From assembly GCA_030620095.1 (NCBI GenBank), contig JAUTXW010000356.1, positions 1,678,501 through 1,742,500 of the forward strand: 64,000 nt of DNA. Reading direction: 5' to 3'. How positions within the stretch are numbered: position 1 is the stretch's first letter; each line of letters starts with the position of its first letter. Made by a program: the position numbers and the translations under genes. Positions 1 through 10,718 of the stretch are shown one piece after another. Source of the DNA: Kuschelorhynchus macadamiae. Lineage: Eukaryota; Arthropoda; Insecta; Coleoptera; Curculionidae. Below the pieces are notes generated by a model. That model was not told the DNA's origin. It saw only the letters and a program-made list of their open reading frames with translations, and did no database searches.

Positions 1-1085
1 AAATGGCGGCTTAATATTTAATTTATATATTTAAAAATTGAGCCTGAAAAAACTACTTAATGTATTGATTTCAAATTTTGTGCAATAATTAATTATGGTA
101 TAGAGATGAACTGGTAAAATTGTGGTACGAATTCAAGATGGCGGAAGAAAATAGCGATCCAATTAAACTTTTGAAATCGTGAAAAAATCACCAGGTCTGT
201 CTGTCCGTTCACGGCATAGCTTAAAAAATATTTGCCCGATTGGCTTCAAATCATATGGAAATGACCTGATAATTTTTGAACGCTCGTCAGCAACTTTCCT
301 GACAAATTCGGGAGAAAGAATTACCGACATAAGGCGCTTAGGAGGCTGGAAATCAATTGCAGAAGCCAAGAACTACATTAACCAATCAACAAGATACAAA
401 AGATGTCAATATAACAAGATATTAAACCACAGCATTGAAAAAAAGTGATGAAATATAAAGTTCCACAACGTAACCGTTCGTGGCTATTGTCGCATCAGCG
501 TCAGTCGAATATAGCGAAACAAGATGGCGGCCTCGTTAAGCGTTAAACAATGTATTCCTAAAAAACTAATTATTCAATGTTCCTCAAATATTGCCCAAAA
601 ATCAAGTGTTACATAGGAATGAACTGGTAATATTTTAGGATGAATCCAAGCTAGCAAAACAAAATGGCGACCTATAACAATATTTAAAAAAATCAGCCTG
701 AAAAAACTGCCTATTAGTTTAATATCAAATTTTGTGCAAGAATTAAGTGTGAATAGAGATAAACCGGTAAAAGTGTGGTACGAATTCAAGATCGTGAAAC
801 ACAATGGCGGCCAAATAAAACGTTTAAACAATTAAGGAAAAAAGATCTTATTCAATTCACTTTAAATTATACAGAAAAATTAAATGTGTTAATAGAGATA
901 AACTGGTACGAATTGAAAATGACAAAACAAAAAGGTGACATAAGAAGAAACTGATAAGATATAATATAAAAAAAGACAGTATAGATGTGTTAATATGTAC
1001 CGAACTAAATTGATTTACACTTCACTATTTCTAATAAAATGAAAGAAAGATTCATAATGAAGGAAGTTTCGGGTTTTTCCGAAAA
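1..1085 (+). repeat. Family A dispersed repeat, copy 1 (interrupted)
   Basis: This is an unclassified interspersed repeat seen at least nine times in the window, built from degenerate modules of about 130-145 bp. Each module carries a core such as AAGATGGCGGAACAAAATGG, then an A-rich stretch, a phrase like CTGAAAAAACTACTTAAT, a TTGATTTCAAATT phrase, and GAACTGGTAAAATTGTGGTA. In this copy at least five modules can be followed. A tyrosine-recombinase fragment (about 266-517) interrupts it between the phrases ATGACCTG and GCGAAACAAGATGG, which are close together in the other copies. The 3' part contains the family's terminal phrase (ACCGAACTAAATTGATTTACACTTCAC). No convincing coding capacity is seen. 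Class unknown. Confidence 0.75.
266..517 (+). pseudogene. Crypton-like tyrosine recombinase, C-terminal fragment
   Basis: Translation of 269-448 reads FERSSATFLTNSGE, then ITDIRRLGGWKSIAEAKNYI, ending at a stop after about 60 residues. This resembles the C-terminal catalytic end of the tyrosine recombinases of Crypton-type transposons: the arginine motif before SSATFL, the GGWKS signature, and the nucleophile tyrosine in NYI. Only this end is present. The fragment and its non-coding tail (to about 517) are close to identical to 3741-3975 and lie inside a family A repeat, so this is a transposed or copied piece, not a gene. Family assignment rests on recognised motifs; no alignment was run. 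Confidence 0.6.
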
Positions 1086-1535
1086 TCGAAAAATGTTGAA
1101 AGAACATAATTATTACAATCAAAATTTTTAAATAAGCATTAATAATTTTATTCACAAATAAAGGTGGCCATGAAATATTTGGTATGTAACTATGGAAACA
1201 AAGTTATATTGAATTGTCAAACTTGACATTTTTCTAATATACAAATAACTGTAACAGTACAAAAATAAATATTTCTTAACAGTTATTTTCCGTTGCCTGG
1301 CAATGACTATTTCTTTCAAAAATGTCGTCATTTCTGAACAATTTTCGGAAAGCAAATTTAATTCATATTTATTAACCCAATAATTAAGACGAGTATGCTC
1401 CAATGTTTTGTTTCCCTGAAAACCAAAATACCAACCATGTACAAACATTCTTGTCACTGTCACGTCAAAGTAAAACTCATTTTTCGTAATCGTTGATAAA
1501 AGTTAAGTTTCTTTTGAACTCCATATAATATTAGA
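1086..1535. other. No gene seen
   Basis: A+T-rich sequence between the end of family A copy 1 and the Crypton N-terminal fragment. The longest open frames here have no recognisable motif. Confidence 0.5.
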
Positions 1536-1727
1536 AGAAGATATAACATTAGAAGAACTGCCAGAAAATATTTTGCAAGCCGCAAACATGGCTAATTTAG
1601 AATTGCTGCTGGCAAAATCCAAGGAGAAGTATGAAAAACAGTATGAATCGTTTTCTATGTTATGTGAAGAACGGCATGTGAAAACTATAAAAGAAGAATC
1701 CTACTTTTTGAATATTTTCTTAAGCTA
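1536..1727 (+). pseudogene. Crypton-like tyrosine recombinase, N-terminal fragment
   Basis: An open frame of about 63 codons reads LEEDITLEELPENILQAANM, then NLELLLAKSKEKYEKQYESF and SMLCEERHVKTI, ending at TAA. This matches the typical N-terminus of insect Crypton-like recombinases: an acidic leader ending in 'LPxxxLQAA', then 'LLxxKSKExYEKxYxxFxxWCxxxxV', the core-binding (SAM-like) domain. The matching catalytic half lies on the same strand at 3430-3919, with about 1.7 kb of repeats in between. I infer that one gene was split by insertions. No ATG-supported full-length start is evident. Confidence 0.55.
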
Positions 1728-1814
1728 AATATTCGATGCTCAAGAGTGTTATCAAAATAAAAAGAGATATCTATACAAGCTGGTCGCCTCTATAAATAGA
1801 CAAAGTGAGAGATT

Positions 1815-2085
1815 TAAACAAAAAAAATCGGTAAATTTCCTTTACCCGGAATATTAGGAAGTGTGACTCAATTTAGTTCGGTACATAGTCACAGTATATA
1901 CGTGTTACATATACTGTCTTTTCAAACATTTTCATGGTGCGTCATTTTGTTCCATCATATTGGATTCCTACCAACATTTTATCAGTTTCTTTCTACCTAT
2001 ACCACACTTGACTTTTGGGCATAATTTAAAATAAAATCAATAAGCAGTTTTCCATTGATACATACCGCCATTTAACATTTGAACT
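1815..2085 (-). repeat. Family A repeat, terminal part
   Basis: Begins with the terminal hairpin phrase AATCGGTAAATTTCCTTTAC seen at the 3' end of other copies, followed by the conserved AATTTAGTTCGGTACATAGT segment and part of a GCCATTTTGTTCC module in reverse orientation. Confidence 0.7.
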
Positions 2086-2090
2086 CCAAC

Positions 2091-2505
2091 ATAACAACAA
2101 GAAGATCATTAACGAAAATCATTTAGAAACTTAATATCTGAGAGATATCTACGGATCAATGGAGTAGTTAAAAAAAAGATAATATTGGCTTCACGCAAGA
2201 TATAGAATCTATATATGTGCCCTGAGGATGCAACAATAAAGTTGCGAAACGTCGACTATTTAAAAAAATACTTGTTTTCTTTTACTAGATCCTAACCTCA
2301 AATAATACACCACTCTAACATATCAACAAGAGAATCTTTAACGAAAACCATTTAGAACCTTAATATCTGCGGACCAACGGAGTAGGTAAAGACTGATAAT
2401 ATGGGTTTCATGCGTCCTGAGGATAAAGTTGCGAGACGTCGTTAATTTAAAAAAAGACTTTTGTTTTTTTTACTTTATCTTAACCTAAAATAATACACGA
2501 CTCTA
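2091..2505 (+). repeat. Tandem pair of ~190-230 bp units with hammerhead-like motifs
   Basis: Two head-to-tail units, about 2091-2320 and 2321-2505. Both share AACAAGA, ACGAAAA-CATTTAGAA, CTTAATATCTG, CCTGAGGAT, AAAGTTGCGA, TTTAAAAAAA and AATAATACACCACTCTAACA-type phrases. The pair interrupts family A sequence (reverse-oriented copies on both sides). Each unit carries a CTGAGGA...GCGAAACGTC-type core, complete in unit 1 and shortened in unit 2. Such tandem arrays resemble terminal repeats of Penelope-like elements or retrozyme-like units, which are known to carry hammerhead motifs. The assignment is inference. Confidence 0.6.
2222..2253 (+). ncRNA. Hammerhead-ribozyme-like motif (unit 1)
   Basis: CTGAGGA fits the CUGANGA core. 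It is followed by a 5-bp stem (GCAAC / GTTGC) with an AATAAA loop and then GAAAC-GTC. One extra T lies between the CUGANGA box and stem II, and stems I and III are weak as read here. It may be a degenerate or non-canonical hammerhead. Unit 2 (2417-2440) keeps CTGAGGA and GCGAGACGTC but has lost most of stem II. Confidence 0.4.
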
Positions 2506-2511
2506 ACATTT

Positions 2512-3400
2512 GTATAACATTGTTCCGCCTTATTGGATTTTTACCAAAATATTACCCATATGAGCCTTAATTTTTGTTAAAATTTGAAGTCAATAGGGTA
2601 AATAGTTTTTAAACTATGCGCGAACTAACAGACAGACCGATAGACGGACTAGCTGAGGTGATAAAACATGTTTTTCGGTATTTAGAGACGCTAAAACCTG
2701 AAGATATATAAAACCGATTACAAACATTTTATTTGGCCGCCATTTTGTTCCGTCATCTTGAGTTAGTAATACCGTTTTAATAACTGATCCCTATACCACA
2801 ATTAATTATTAATTATAATAAAATCAGTCCATTACGTAGTTTTTCAGGCTAAATTTTTAATTTAATTTAATTCGATTCGTATCAAAATTTTACCACTTGA
2901 TTCCAATACAATACTTTGATGATTGTGCAGAATTGGATATAAATTGGATAAATCGGTCAACCGGGTAATATATATAATATATATATATATATATATCAAA
3001 CCATTAAGCAGTTTTTTCAGGCTAAATTTTATGAAGCTGCCATTTTGTTCCTCCATTTTGGGTTTACCAAAATGTTACCAGTTGTTTCCAACATAATACT
3101 TGATGTTTTTGCAAAATTTGAGATAAATTGGATAAGTAGTTTTTTAATAATAATTTTTTTAACATTTCACTAGATCGCCATTTTGTTTCACCATATTGAT
3201 TTTTTACCAAGGTCATCCCCATATGACCCTTAATTTTTGGCCAAAATTTGAAGTCAACAGACAGACCGCGACGGAATTGAGAAAACATGTTTTTCGGCAT
3301 CTAGAGACTTTGAAACGTGAAGCTCTGAGAAAATCTCGCAGTGTGATTTTTTCACAATTACAATACTTCTCTTTTAGGAGGGAAGTAAAAAAGTAAGCAT
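2512..3400 (-). repeat. Family A repeat, copy reaching the 5' hairpin
   Basis: Reverse-oriented modules (GGCCGCCATTTTGTTCCGTC and variants) with a short (AT)n at 2966-2996. It ends with the family's 5' section: GACAGACCG, AAACATGTTTTTCGGCATCT, GTGATTTTTTCAC and the hairpin ACTTC(TC)TTTTAGGAGGGAAGT. Open frames such as 3196-3396 are repeat-derived. Confidence 0.75.
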
Positions 3401-3429
3401 TTCACATTAGAAGAAATATCGACATTTAT

Positions 3430-3919
3430 TCATAGGTCGCCGGAGGAAATATACCTTTCAATAAAAGTTTCCACTATTTTTATTGTCTCCAGAAGGGAAG
3501 AACTCTCAAAATTCTGCATAAATAATGATATCGAAGATCAGGGCAATTTAATTATCCTAAAAAATTCTCCTGGATTAATCATGATATCGGAAGAAATCAC
3601 CAACCAACATTTTTTCCTAAAGTACAGAAAGATAAAATGTACATACCACACACTGTGTTGGGATAAACAGTTTTGGAAAAATGACCTTCGAAATTGCTGC
3701 TTATTTAAATCTTTCGAATCTCGAACTCTACACGGGACATAATTTTTGAACGCTCGTCAGCAACTTTCCTGACAAATTCAGGAGGAAGAATTACCGACAT
3801 AAGGCGCTTAGGAGGTTGGAAATAAATTGCAGAAGCCAATAATTACATTAACCAATCAACAGCATACAAAACATGTCAATGCAACAAGATATTAAACCAC
3901 AGCACTGAAAAAAAGTGAT
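3430..3919 (+). pseudogene. Crypton-like tyrosine recombinase, catalytic half (frameshifted)
   Basis: Frames can be followed as SRREELSKFCINNDIEDQG (first catalytic Arg region), FFLKYRKIKCTY, then a frameshift near 3650 into VGINSFGKMTFEIAAYLNLS and LELYTGH, another shift near 3740 into RSSATFLTNSGG, ITDIRRLGGWK, an in-frame TAA, and NNYINQS with the nucleophile-type tyrosine. The motif order matches Crypton-type recombinases. At least two frameshifts and one stop make it inactive. The last ~235 bp duplicate 271-517. Confidence 0.6.
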
Positions 3920-3975
3920 GAAATATGAAGTTCCACAACGTAACCCGTGGCTATTGTCGTATCAGTCGTTGGGTC

Positions 3976-4590
3976 TAGACCACTGAATATGGGATATGGC
4001 GAACATCAATATTTTAACATTTGGTAGAGGAAATTTGTGGCAATGATTCAAATCATTAAAGAAAACCCGTCTGATGAATTTAAAAAGTGGTGTTATCACA
4101 TCATGCTGGTTGGTCACAAACAATTTCACATTTTGAATATAAGAGTAACACTTCTTTTAAAAGAGATTGCGAAAATGAAAATGAGACAGTCTTGTATTAA
4201 CTCTGTGTTCTGGTGTCTCATCAATTAGATAATCTATTCTAGAAGAGGATTGGCCTACCATCACCAGCTTAAGTGTGGTTTTCCTGGGTGATATCATCAC
4301 CCATTTTATAGGGATTGTCTGACTGATGTACAAGGTGTAGTTTTGTTCTTCTAATGATCTACTCTCTCCACAATAATAACTTTTAGAAAGTATCTTACGT
4401 CTTCAATAAAAGTAAATATTTATTACGGGAAAGTTACCAAATTTTTCTATCAAGTAATCAGCCTACTATTCGTATTCTAGTACCTGCTTCGCTCTAGGAG
4501 CATTTAAAATTAAGCAGAAATCTAGCTTTAAATCCAGTTTAACACACTTTTTGATAATTGCAGCACCCGACCAGCATCGGATTTAGTCCT
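3976..4590. other. No gene seen
   Basis: Unclassified A+T-rich DNA. One open frame at 4037-4228 has no recognisable domain. A short palindromic phrase, GGGTGATATCATCACCC, lies near 4288-4304. Confidence 0.5.
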
Positions 4591-4593
4591 AAA

Positions 4594-5547
4594 CAAGAGG
4601 ACAAATGAACTAAAAATTGAAAGATGCGAAAAATAGTAACTCTTGATAAAAGTTTTTGCTTGAAAAAAAGTTTCGCGGTATCAAAATTTAATTTTTATAC
4701 AGGGGGCATAAAAAATAGTAAAATGTTATTTTGCGTAAGAGTAAAAGTGTCTCAGTGTGCAAGATACGACAAAAAAGTCACTCTTGATAAAAGTTTTTTC
4801 CTAAAAACTAAATAAGGTTCGAGTTATCAAACATTTAATTTTTTATACAGGGGGCATAAAAAATACAAAAATGTTATTTTGCGTAAGAGTGATAACGTTT
4901 CAGTTTGCAAGATACGAGAAAAAGACACTCGTGTTAAACATTTTTACGTGAAAAATAAGTAAGGTTCGCTTTATCAAAAATTTAATTTTTGATACGTTTA
5001 TAATTTTCTCTCAAAAGTACAAATATTAAATGTTTCGAATTAAAGCCCAAGCAGAAATACAGGACTTCGTTACAGGATTTAAAAATAAGAGTATCATTTT
5101 TATCAAAATACTATCTACTAAGCAAAGGATTTTTATAATAAAGTGGTACGGGGATCGTCAAGTATCATACCGCTATGTCATGGAATAATTTAGCGAGAAA
5201 TTTGAAGGAGGACCAATAACTAAGATGGCAATCTGCATCGTAATAAAAAAGTTCCTAATTACTTTAAAAAGTAATGTGATAAAATTGATACTCTTAATTT
5301 TAAATCTTGTAACGAAATCTTGTATTTCTGCTTGGGGTTTAAATCAAAATAAGTTTAATATTTGTACTTTTGAGAAAAAATTATAAACGAGGTATGCTTT
5401 TTCGCAAAACAACATTTGTGTATTTTTTTGTCCCCCGTACAAAAAATTAAATTTTTGATAACGCGAACTTTTATTTTTCAAGCAAAATCTTTTATCAACA
5501 GTCACTTTTATTCGTATCTTTTAATTTTTAGTGCATTTGTCCTCTTG
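4594..5547. mobile_element. Foldback (large inverted repeat) element with internal tandem units
   Basis: The left end (CAAGAGGACAAATGAAC) is the reverse complement of the right end (GTGCATTTGTCCTCTTG, with a mismatch). The inverted similarity continues inward: ATACAGGGGGCATAAAAAAT against TTTTTTTGTCCCCCGTAC, CAAGCAGAAATACAGGACTT against TTGTATTTCTGCTTGG, and AAAAATAAGAGTATCA against its complement near 5290. The arms are about 4594-5105 and 5275-5547. The left arm is longer because a ~141-146 bp unit (ACTCTTGATAAAAG...) recurs at 4639, 4780 and 4926. There is no coding region in the ~170 bp loop. Confidence 0.65.
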
Positions 5548-5549
5548 TA

Positions 5550-6830
5550 AAGTCCATCCGCGAACATACTGTATACCGCCGCACTGACACGTAGCAGGAA
5601 GCTCCTGAGAAAAAGTGACGACTAAAAAAAAGTCCTGAGTTTCTTTCAATATAATGAGTTTTTTTTGCTTCTACTGCCTCCTAAAATTTACCGCCGGTTA
5701 CAAATAGTAACCTAGTCCCGTCTTAAATTCGGCGCAGAACCCGACAAGCTGCAATATGACCTACATTTTTGTATAAATATCCTCTGTAAAGACAAGGTTA
5801 CTTTTTATTATTTTCTTTAAATTGTTCTATTATAATAATTCGGGGTTGCCTTCTATCCTTTGTAACGGGAAAACAAATCATAATAAAAAACAGTTCTACG
5901 TTTTGCATTTTAGCCTTCGATTTTATGGACTCATAAGAACAATTTTCCGCCACCAGTAACAACACTTCTTAAACATCTTGACACAAATCACATCATAAAC
6001 ACCAGAATGGTAACTATATTGTACAATTAACTTTTTGCCGTGTGTAGTAAATTTCATTGTAAGTATTGTTGTTAGAGTTAAATTGGATGGAACAAAAATG
6101 AAGGACGTCAGTTCTAAATCAGTGGTTCAGGGTTTTTGATAAAATACGTGAGGTCTAATTAAAAAAGTTTAAATTAAAATATAATTGATGACTATTTTCT
6201 TCACAGTTACTAAGTCGTATTGAAAATCATTGTTAGGTTGTTATTTTTTATCTTAATTGATAATAAGAATTATTTATGAATTATAAAGTATATGTGTTAA
6301 TACAAAATATGGCGTTTGACCTTGATAAAAAAAACCGTTATAAATTTTTCGAAAAAAAGTTTAAACAAAACGTTTCAACATTTCATAACGGAATATTGAA
6401 AAGTCTATAGTTTTTCAGCAAACACACAGGACATTTTTTTTGTCGGTTAATAAGATGTTGAAAAGTTGGTGTATTTTAGAGTTAATACGATATCCTTTTA
6501 ACTACTTTAAAAATTAATTTTTTAAATGTAAATTTTGCTGACCAATGTTTGTTATACGTGTCATGCCTCATTATTTATTTCTCAGCTTATTGACTATGTG
6601 TCCATTATTTCTTTGTGTATGATGACGAGTATCACTAAGGATGACTAGTGCGCCCTGCTAGGATTATTGAAAAATATACACGTTATGCAAATCTAGGCAC
6701 GTAGCCAGAGGCTTAGTTCGGGCGGGGTTCAAATCTGTTCAGCGACTAAAAAAAAAAAAACAAAAAAAACTCATGTGTTAATACAGTTCAGTCGTCTTTG
6801 GAGGGTCAAATTTCAGGAATTAGGAAACAG
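5550..6830. other. No gene seen
   Basis: A+T-rich intergenic DNA. No motif-bearing open frame or clear repeat was recognised. Confidence 0.5.
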
Positions 6831-6860
6831 GCCTACTTTTTAATAATTCCACCGAAATTT

Positions 6861-7985
6861 ATACTACTTCCCTCGTAACAGGGAAGTATGTATTGTAATC
6901 GTGAAAAAATCACCCTTCGAGACTTTTTCAGATCTTTACGTTTCAGGGTCCCTAGATGCCGAAAAACATGTTTTCTCAATTCCGTCGGTCCTTCTGTCTG
7001 TCTGTCGGTCAGAATATGGAAAAACAAAATGGCGGCCTGGTGAAATGTTAAAAATAATATTACTAAAAAACTACTTACCCAATTTACCTAAACTTTTGCA
7101 CAAGAATCAAGTACTATATAGACGTGAACTAGTAAAATTTTGGTAGGAATTCAAGGTGGCGAAAAAAAAATGGAGCTTAATAAAATAGCCCAAAAAATTA
7201 CTTAATGGACTGATTTTAAATTGTGTGTGTGCCATAACTAATTGTGGTATATGAACTAGTAAAACTGTGGTAGTAATTCAAGATGACGTAACAAAATGGC
7301 GGTCAAATAAAATATTTGTAATCGTGAAAAAATATCACCCTTTCAGGTTTTAGCGTCCCTAGATGCCAAAAAATATGTTTTATCAATTCCGTCGATCCGT
7401 CTGTCGGTTTGTATGTCTGTGTGTCAGTTCGTGGCATAGCTTAAAAGCTACTCATCAGATTGACTTCAAATTTTAGTCAAATATTAAGAGTCATATGGGG
7501 ATGACCTAGTAATATTTTGGTAAAAATCCAATATGTCGGAACAAGATGGCGGTCTAGTGAATCGTTAAATAAATTATTACTAAAAAATCTCATTATCCAA
7601 TTTCCTAAAATGTTGCACCAAAATCAAGTGTTACATAGGAATGTACAATGGCGGCTTAGCAAAAGATTTAAAAAAAATCGGCCTAAAAAAACTAGGTATT
7701 AGATTGATTTCAAATTGTATGCAAGAATTACGTGTGATATAAAGATACACTGGTAAAGTTGTGGTACGAATTAAAGATGGCGAAACAAAATGCCGGTCAA
7801 ATATTTTTTCTTTAAAATTTTGTAGAAAAAATTAAATGTGATATAGGGATAAACTGGTACGACTTCAACATGACGTAAAAAAATGGCGGTGTGTGTCAAT
7901 GTAATAATTACTGAATTATGCTCAAAAATCAAGTGTGTGGCATAGGTAGAAAATGGTAATATTTTTTCCTAGAAATGTAGAAAAA
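6861..7985 (+). repeat. Family A repeat with 5' hairpin
   Basis: It starts with the hairpin ACTTCCCTCGTAACAGGGAAGT, then GTGAAAAAATCAC (self-complementary ends), then CGTTTCAGGGTCCCTAGATG and TCTGTCTGTCTGTCGG. The ATGGCGG modules follow. A second copy of the 5' phrase (ATCGTGAAAAAATATCACC, ...GCGTCCCTAGATGCC) occurs at about 7320, so the repeat is itself a partial tandem. It ends degraded near 7985. Confidence 0.75.
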
Positions 7986-7989
7986 ACTA

Positions 7990-9080
7990 TTTGTTACGGT
8001 TTGACATATTTAATCGCATTTCTATAAATAAGTGTTTAGTCATTTTGTCCGTATGGTGCTATCTTCCATAGAGGATTTGGGATAAAATTGTTGCATTGAA
8101 AATCTCGGTTTGTTTATGTGGTAAATAATCAGTTTAAAGGAAGAAGTTTTTCTAGAGGCAAATATTTGTATTGTTTATCAATATCGTCGAAATCTCATGC
8201 GCATTACTCACAGTAGTTCTCGTCTGTGACTGTAAGGATTTTAAATGTGATTTGGTGCAGGATACACTTCTATTACGATGTATTTCTTACGTGATTTAAC
8301 ATGTAACATGAGGCACCTTAGCTACTAGCAATACGCTGACTCTAAATATACTTATGGGTGGTGCAGTATTACCACATAAGGGAATTAATAATTGCAGTAC
8401 AGGCAAAAATAGGTATTATAACAGAAGAACAGTCGAAAAAAGAGGCTAAATTATAGTACTCCCTTGGATTTCTCGAAAATCTCAAGATCAACCAATAAAA
8501 AAAATTTAGAAATTATGATACTGGTTTATAGTAACACTAGAAACCTTCAAATATCTACTTTTTAATGAGCGTTTTGTTTTTTCTTAAGTTTAAATTTTTT
8601 CAGAACTTTAAATCTCCCCTTATATAGGGCTTTTTTCTTTTAATGACTTTTTCTGAGATATTTTTTTCGGGGTGTTCTACATATAAAATGAAAAGTTAAT
8701 TCTCAGTCATCATATTCATCAAATTGATCATCGCCTTTAAAAACTTGAAGTGAAGAACGTCAAAATTGAGCTAAAACGGATCATGTTGAGAACGCTTCAG
8801 CCGCTACCGCTGTTTTTACTTGCAAATAATACGTTCCGATCAATGTATCTCAGAAATTCTTATTTAAGAAAAAAAATATCAGAACCACTTTTCTTTAGAG
8901 TATCCTGACAAGCAGAGCTAATAAATTCCTGTTCACAAGCGAAACTGTATTTCTTGTCGAGTTATATTTAGGTAGGTTCAGGAGGGTCGCAGTCCTGAGA
9001 GTTCGTTCAGAGCCATAAACCTCGCCGCCACTATATTTACTGTACTAAAACCAAGTTTTTGCTGTTGCCTCTTGTGTATT
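7990..9080. other. No gene seen
   Basis: Unclassified A+T-rich DNA without a recognised gene or repeat boundary. Confidence 0.5.
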
Positions 9081-9084
9081 GCAT

Positions 9085-9440
9085 TTTTGTAATCGTAAAA
9101 AAATCACTCAGATTTTCGCAGATCTTTTCTAGACCTAGATTCTCTCTTTTCCGTCGGTCTGACGTTCTGGCTGTGCACCACATAGCTGAAATACTACTTA
9201 TGATATTGACTTTTAATTTGGATAAAAAATCAGACATGTAGATCATATGGAAAATTTTGGTGTGAAGTCATTATGTCGAAACAAATGGCTGCCTAATGAA
9301 ATGTTCAAAAATTCAGTCCCCAAAAAAGTACTTATCCAATTGACATAAAATATTGTACAAGTGTGAAATAGGGATAAAGTGGTAAAATTTAAGCGCGAAT
9401 ATTATATTGCAAAATTAAATGGGGGCTTAAACAAATATTT
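9085..9440 (+). repeat. Family A repeat, 5' portion, diverged
   Basis: Carries ATCGTAAAAAAATCAC, a degenerate CCGTCGGTCTGACG stretch, a CATAGCTGAAATACTACTTA phrase and a module with AACAAATGGCTGCC. More diverged than the other copies. Confidence 0.6.
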
Positions 9441-9564
9441 TCTTGGAAAAAAACCATCTTTTAAATGACAAAAGTAATAAATAACATAATTTACAATTTA
9501 TAAATTACATAACTAAAGTTACGAAAAATAAATAATAATAATATAAAAATAACTCAAGATGAAA

Positions 9565-10095
9565 TAAATAAAGCGGTAAATTTATTTTACCCGGAACTTC
9601 CCTGGGTATGAATTTTTACTTTTATTAGGAATAGTGAAGTGCGACCAGATTTAGTTCCGCACATAGTTATTTAGTAACACATATGTACTGTCTTTTCATC
9701 AAACAATTTTATTAGACGCCATTTTGTTCCACTAGGTTGGATTCGTACCAATATTTTACCAATTCCTACCTGAATACTTCATCTTTGGGCATAATTTAAA
9801 ATACATTTAATAAGTAGCTTTTACACTGATTTTTTTTAGTCCGCCATTTTGTTCCGTTATACTGAATTCCTACCAGTTTATCCCTATATCACCATAAATT
9901 TTTTCTGCAGAAGTCAGTTGATTTGAAGATTTTTTACCTCGATTTTTTTAAAATTTTATTTGGCCACCATTTTGTTTCTCCATCTTGAATTCGTACGACA
10001 ATTTTACCAGTTTAAAAATAATTCTTGCACAAAATTTTAAATTATTGTAATAAGTAGATTCCTCAGACTGATTTTTTAAATATTTTATTTGGCCA
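9565..10095 (-). repeat. Family A repeat, 3' end plus modules
   Basis: It begins with the terminal phrase GCGGTAAATTTATTTTACCC, then TTAGTTCCGCACATAGTTA, then reverse modules with GCCATTTTGTTCC, CCGCCATTTTGTTCCGTTA and CACCATTTTGTTTCTCCATC. Confidence 0.7.
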
Positions 10096-10718
10096 CAATC
10101 AGAGCTGTGAGTAACTTGATGAAAAAGATACTTTTCGGTAACTAGTTACTAAAAGTAAGTCCAAGTATGCAACAGATTTCTCTGAAAATGTTATTCTTGA
10201 TAAAAGATAGTGCATCAAATAAACTGTATTAGCAGTAGTTTTAGTAATAGTCAAAAGGTATACAAGGTAGGCAAAAAAATGTGAACACAGATTAAGAGTA
10301 CACTAACCTAAATTTTAAAAATATAGTAAAATATTATCGAAAAAAGTTGTTTAGAATCAAAACATGTGTTCAGATATGAAATCATAGCGTCCTATCTAGA
10401 AAAAAAATTTTAATAAATTTTAAATTACCCCGTATTATTTTTGATAATTTGATGCCAGCAAAAAAATTGTCGCCGAATAATTGTGAAAAAATGTTTAATC
10501 TTAATTGCTTTGTACGCCACTGGTAGATAACAAGGACCAAAATGTATTTCTGTACGCCTTCTTACTATATCGAGTTTTCAATTCAATTTCAATCAAATAA
10601 TGGACCTATGTTTATATATCGTTTTTGATTTATTTTATGCCAAGAAATCTCTCATTATACGATGACCGATGTTTTTTGAAACACCCTGTATTTTCTCGGT
10701 CAAAAATTAAAGTATTTT

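Noticed and set aside
163..369. Minus-strand frame opposite the Crypton-like fragment
   Set aside because: Shadow of the plus-strand recombinase motifs.
6833..7027. Frame reading RQTEGPTELRKHVFRHLGTL and its relative at 3196-3396, as a possible conserved peptide
   Set aside because: The similarity is explained by both lying in the 5' section of family A; changes between copies do not favour silent positions as far as I can see.
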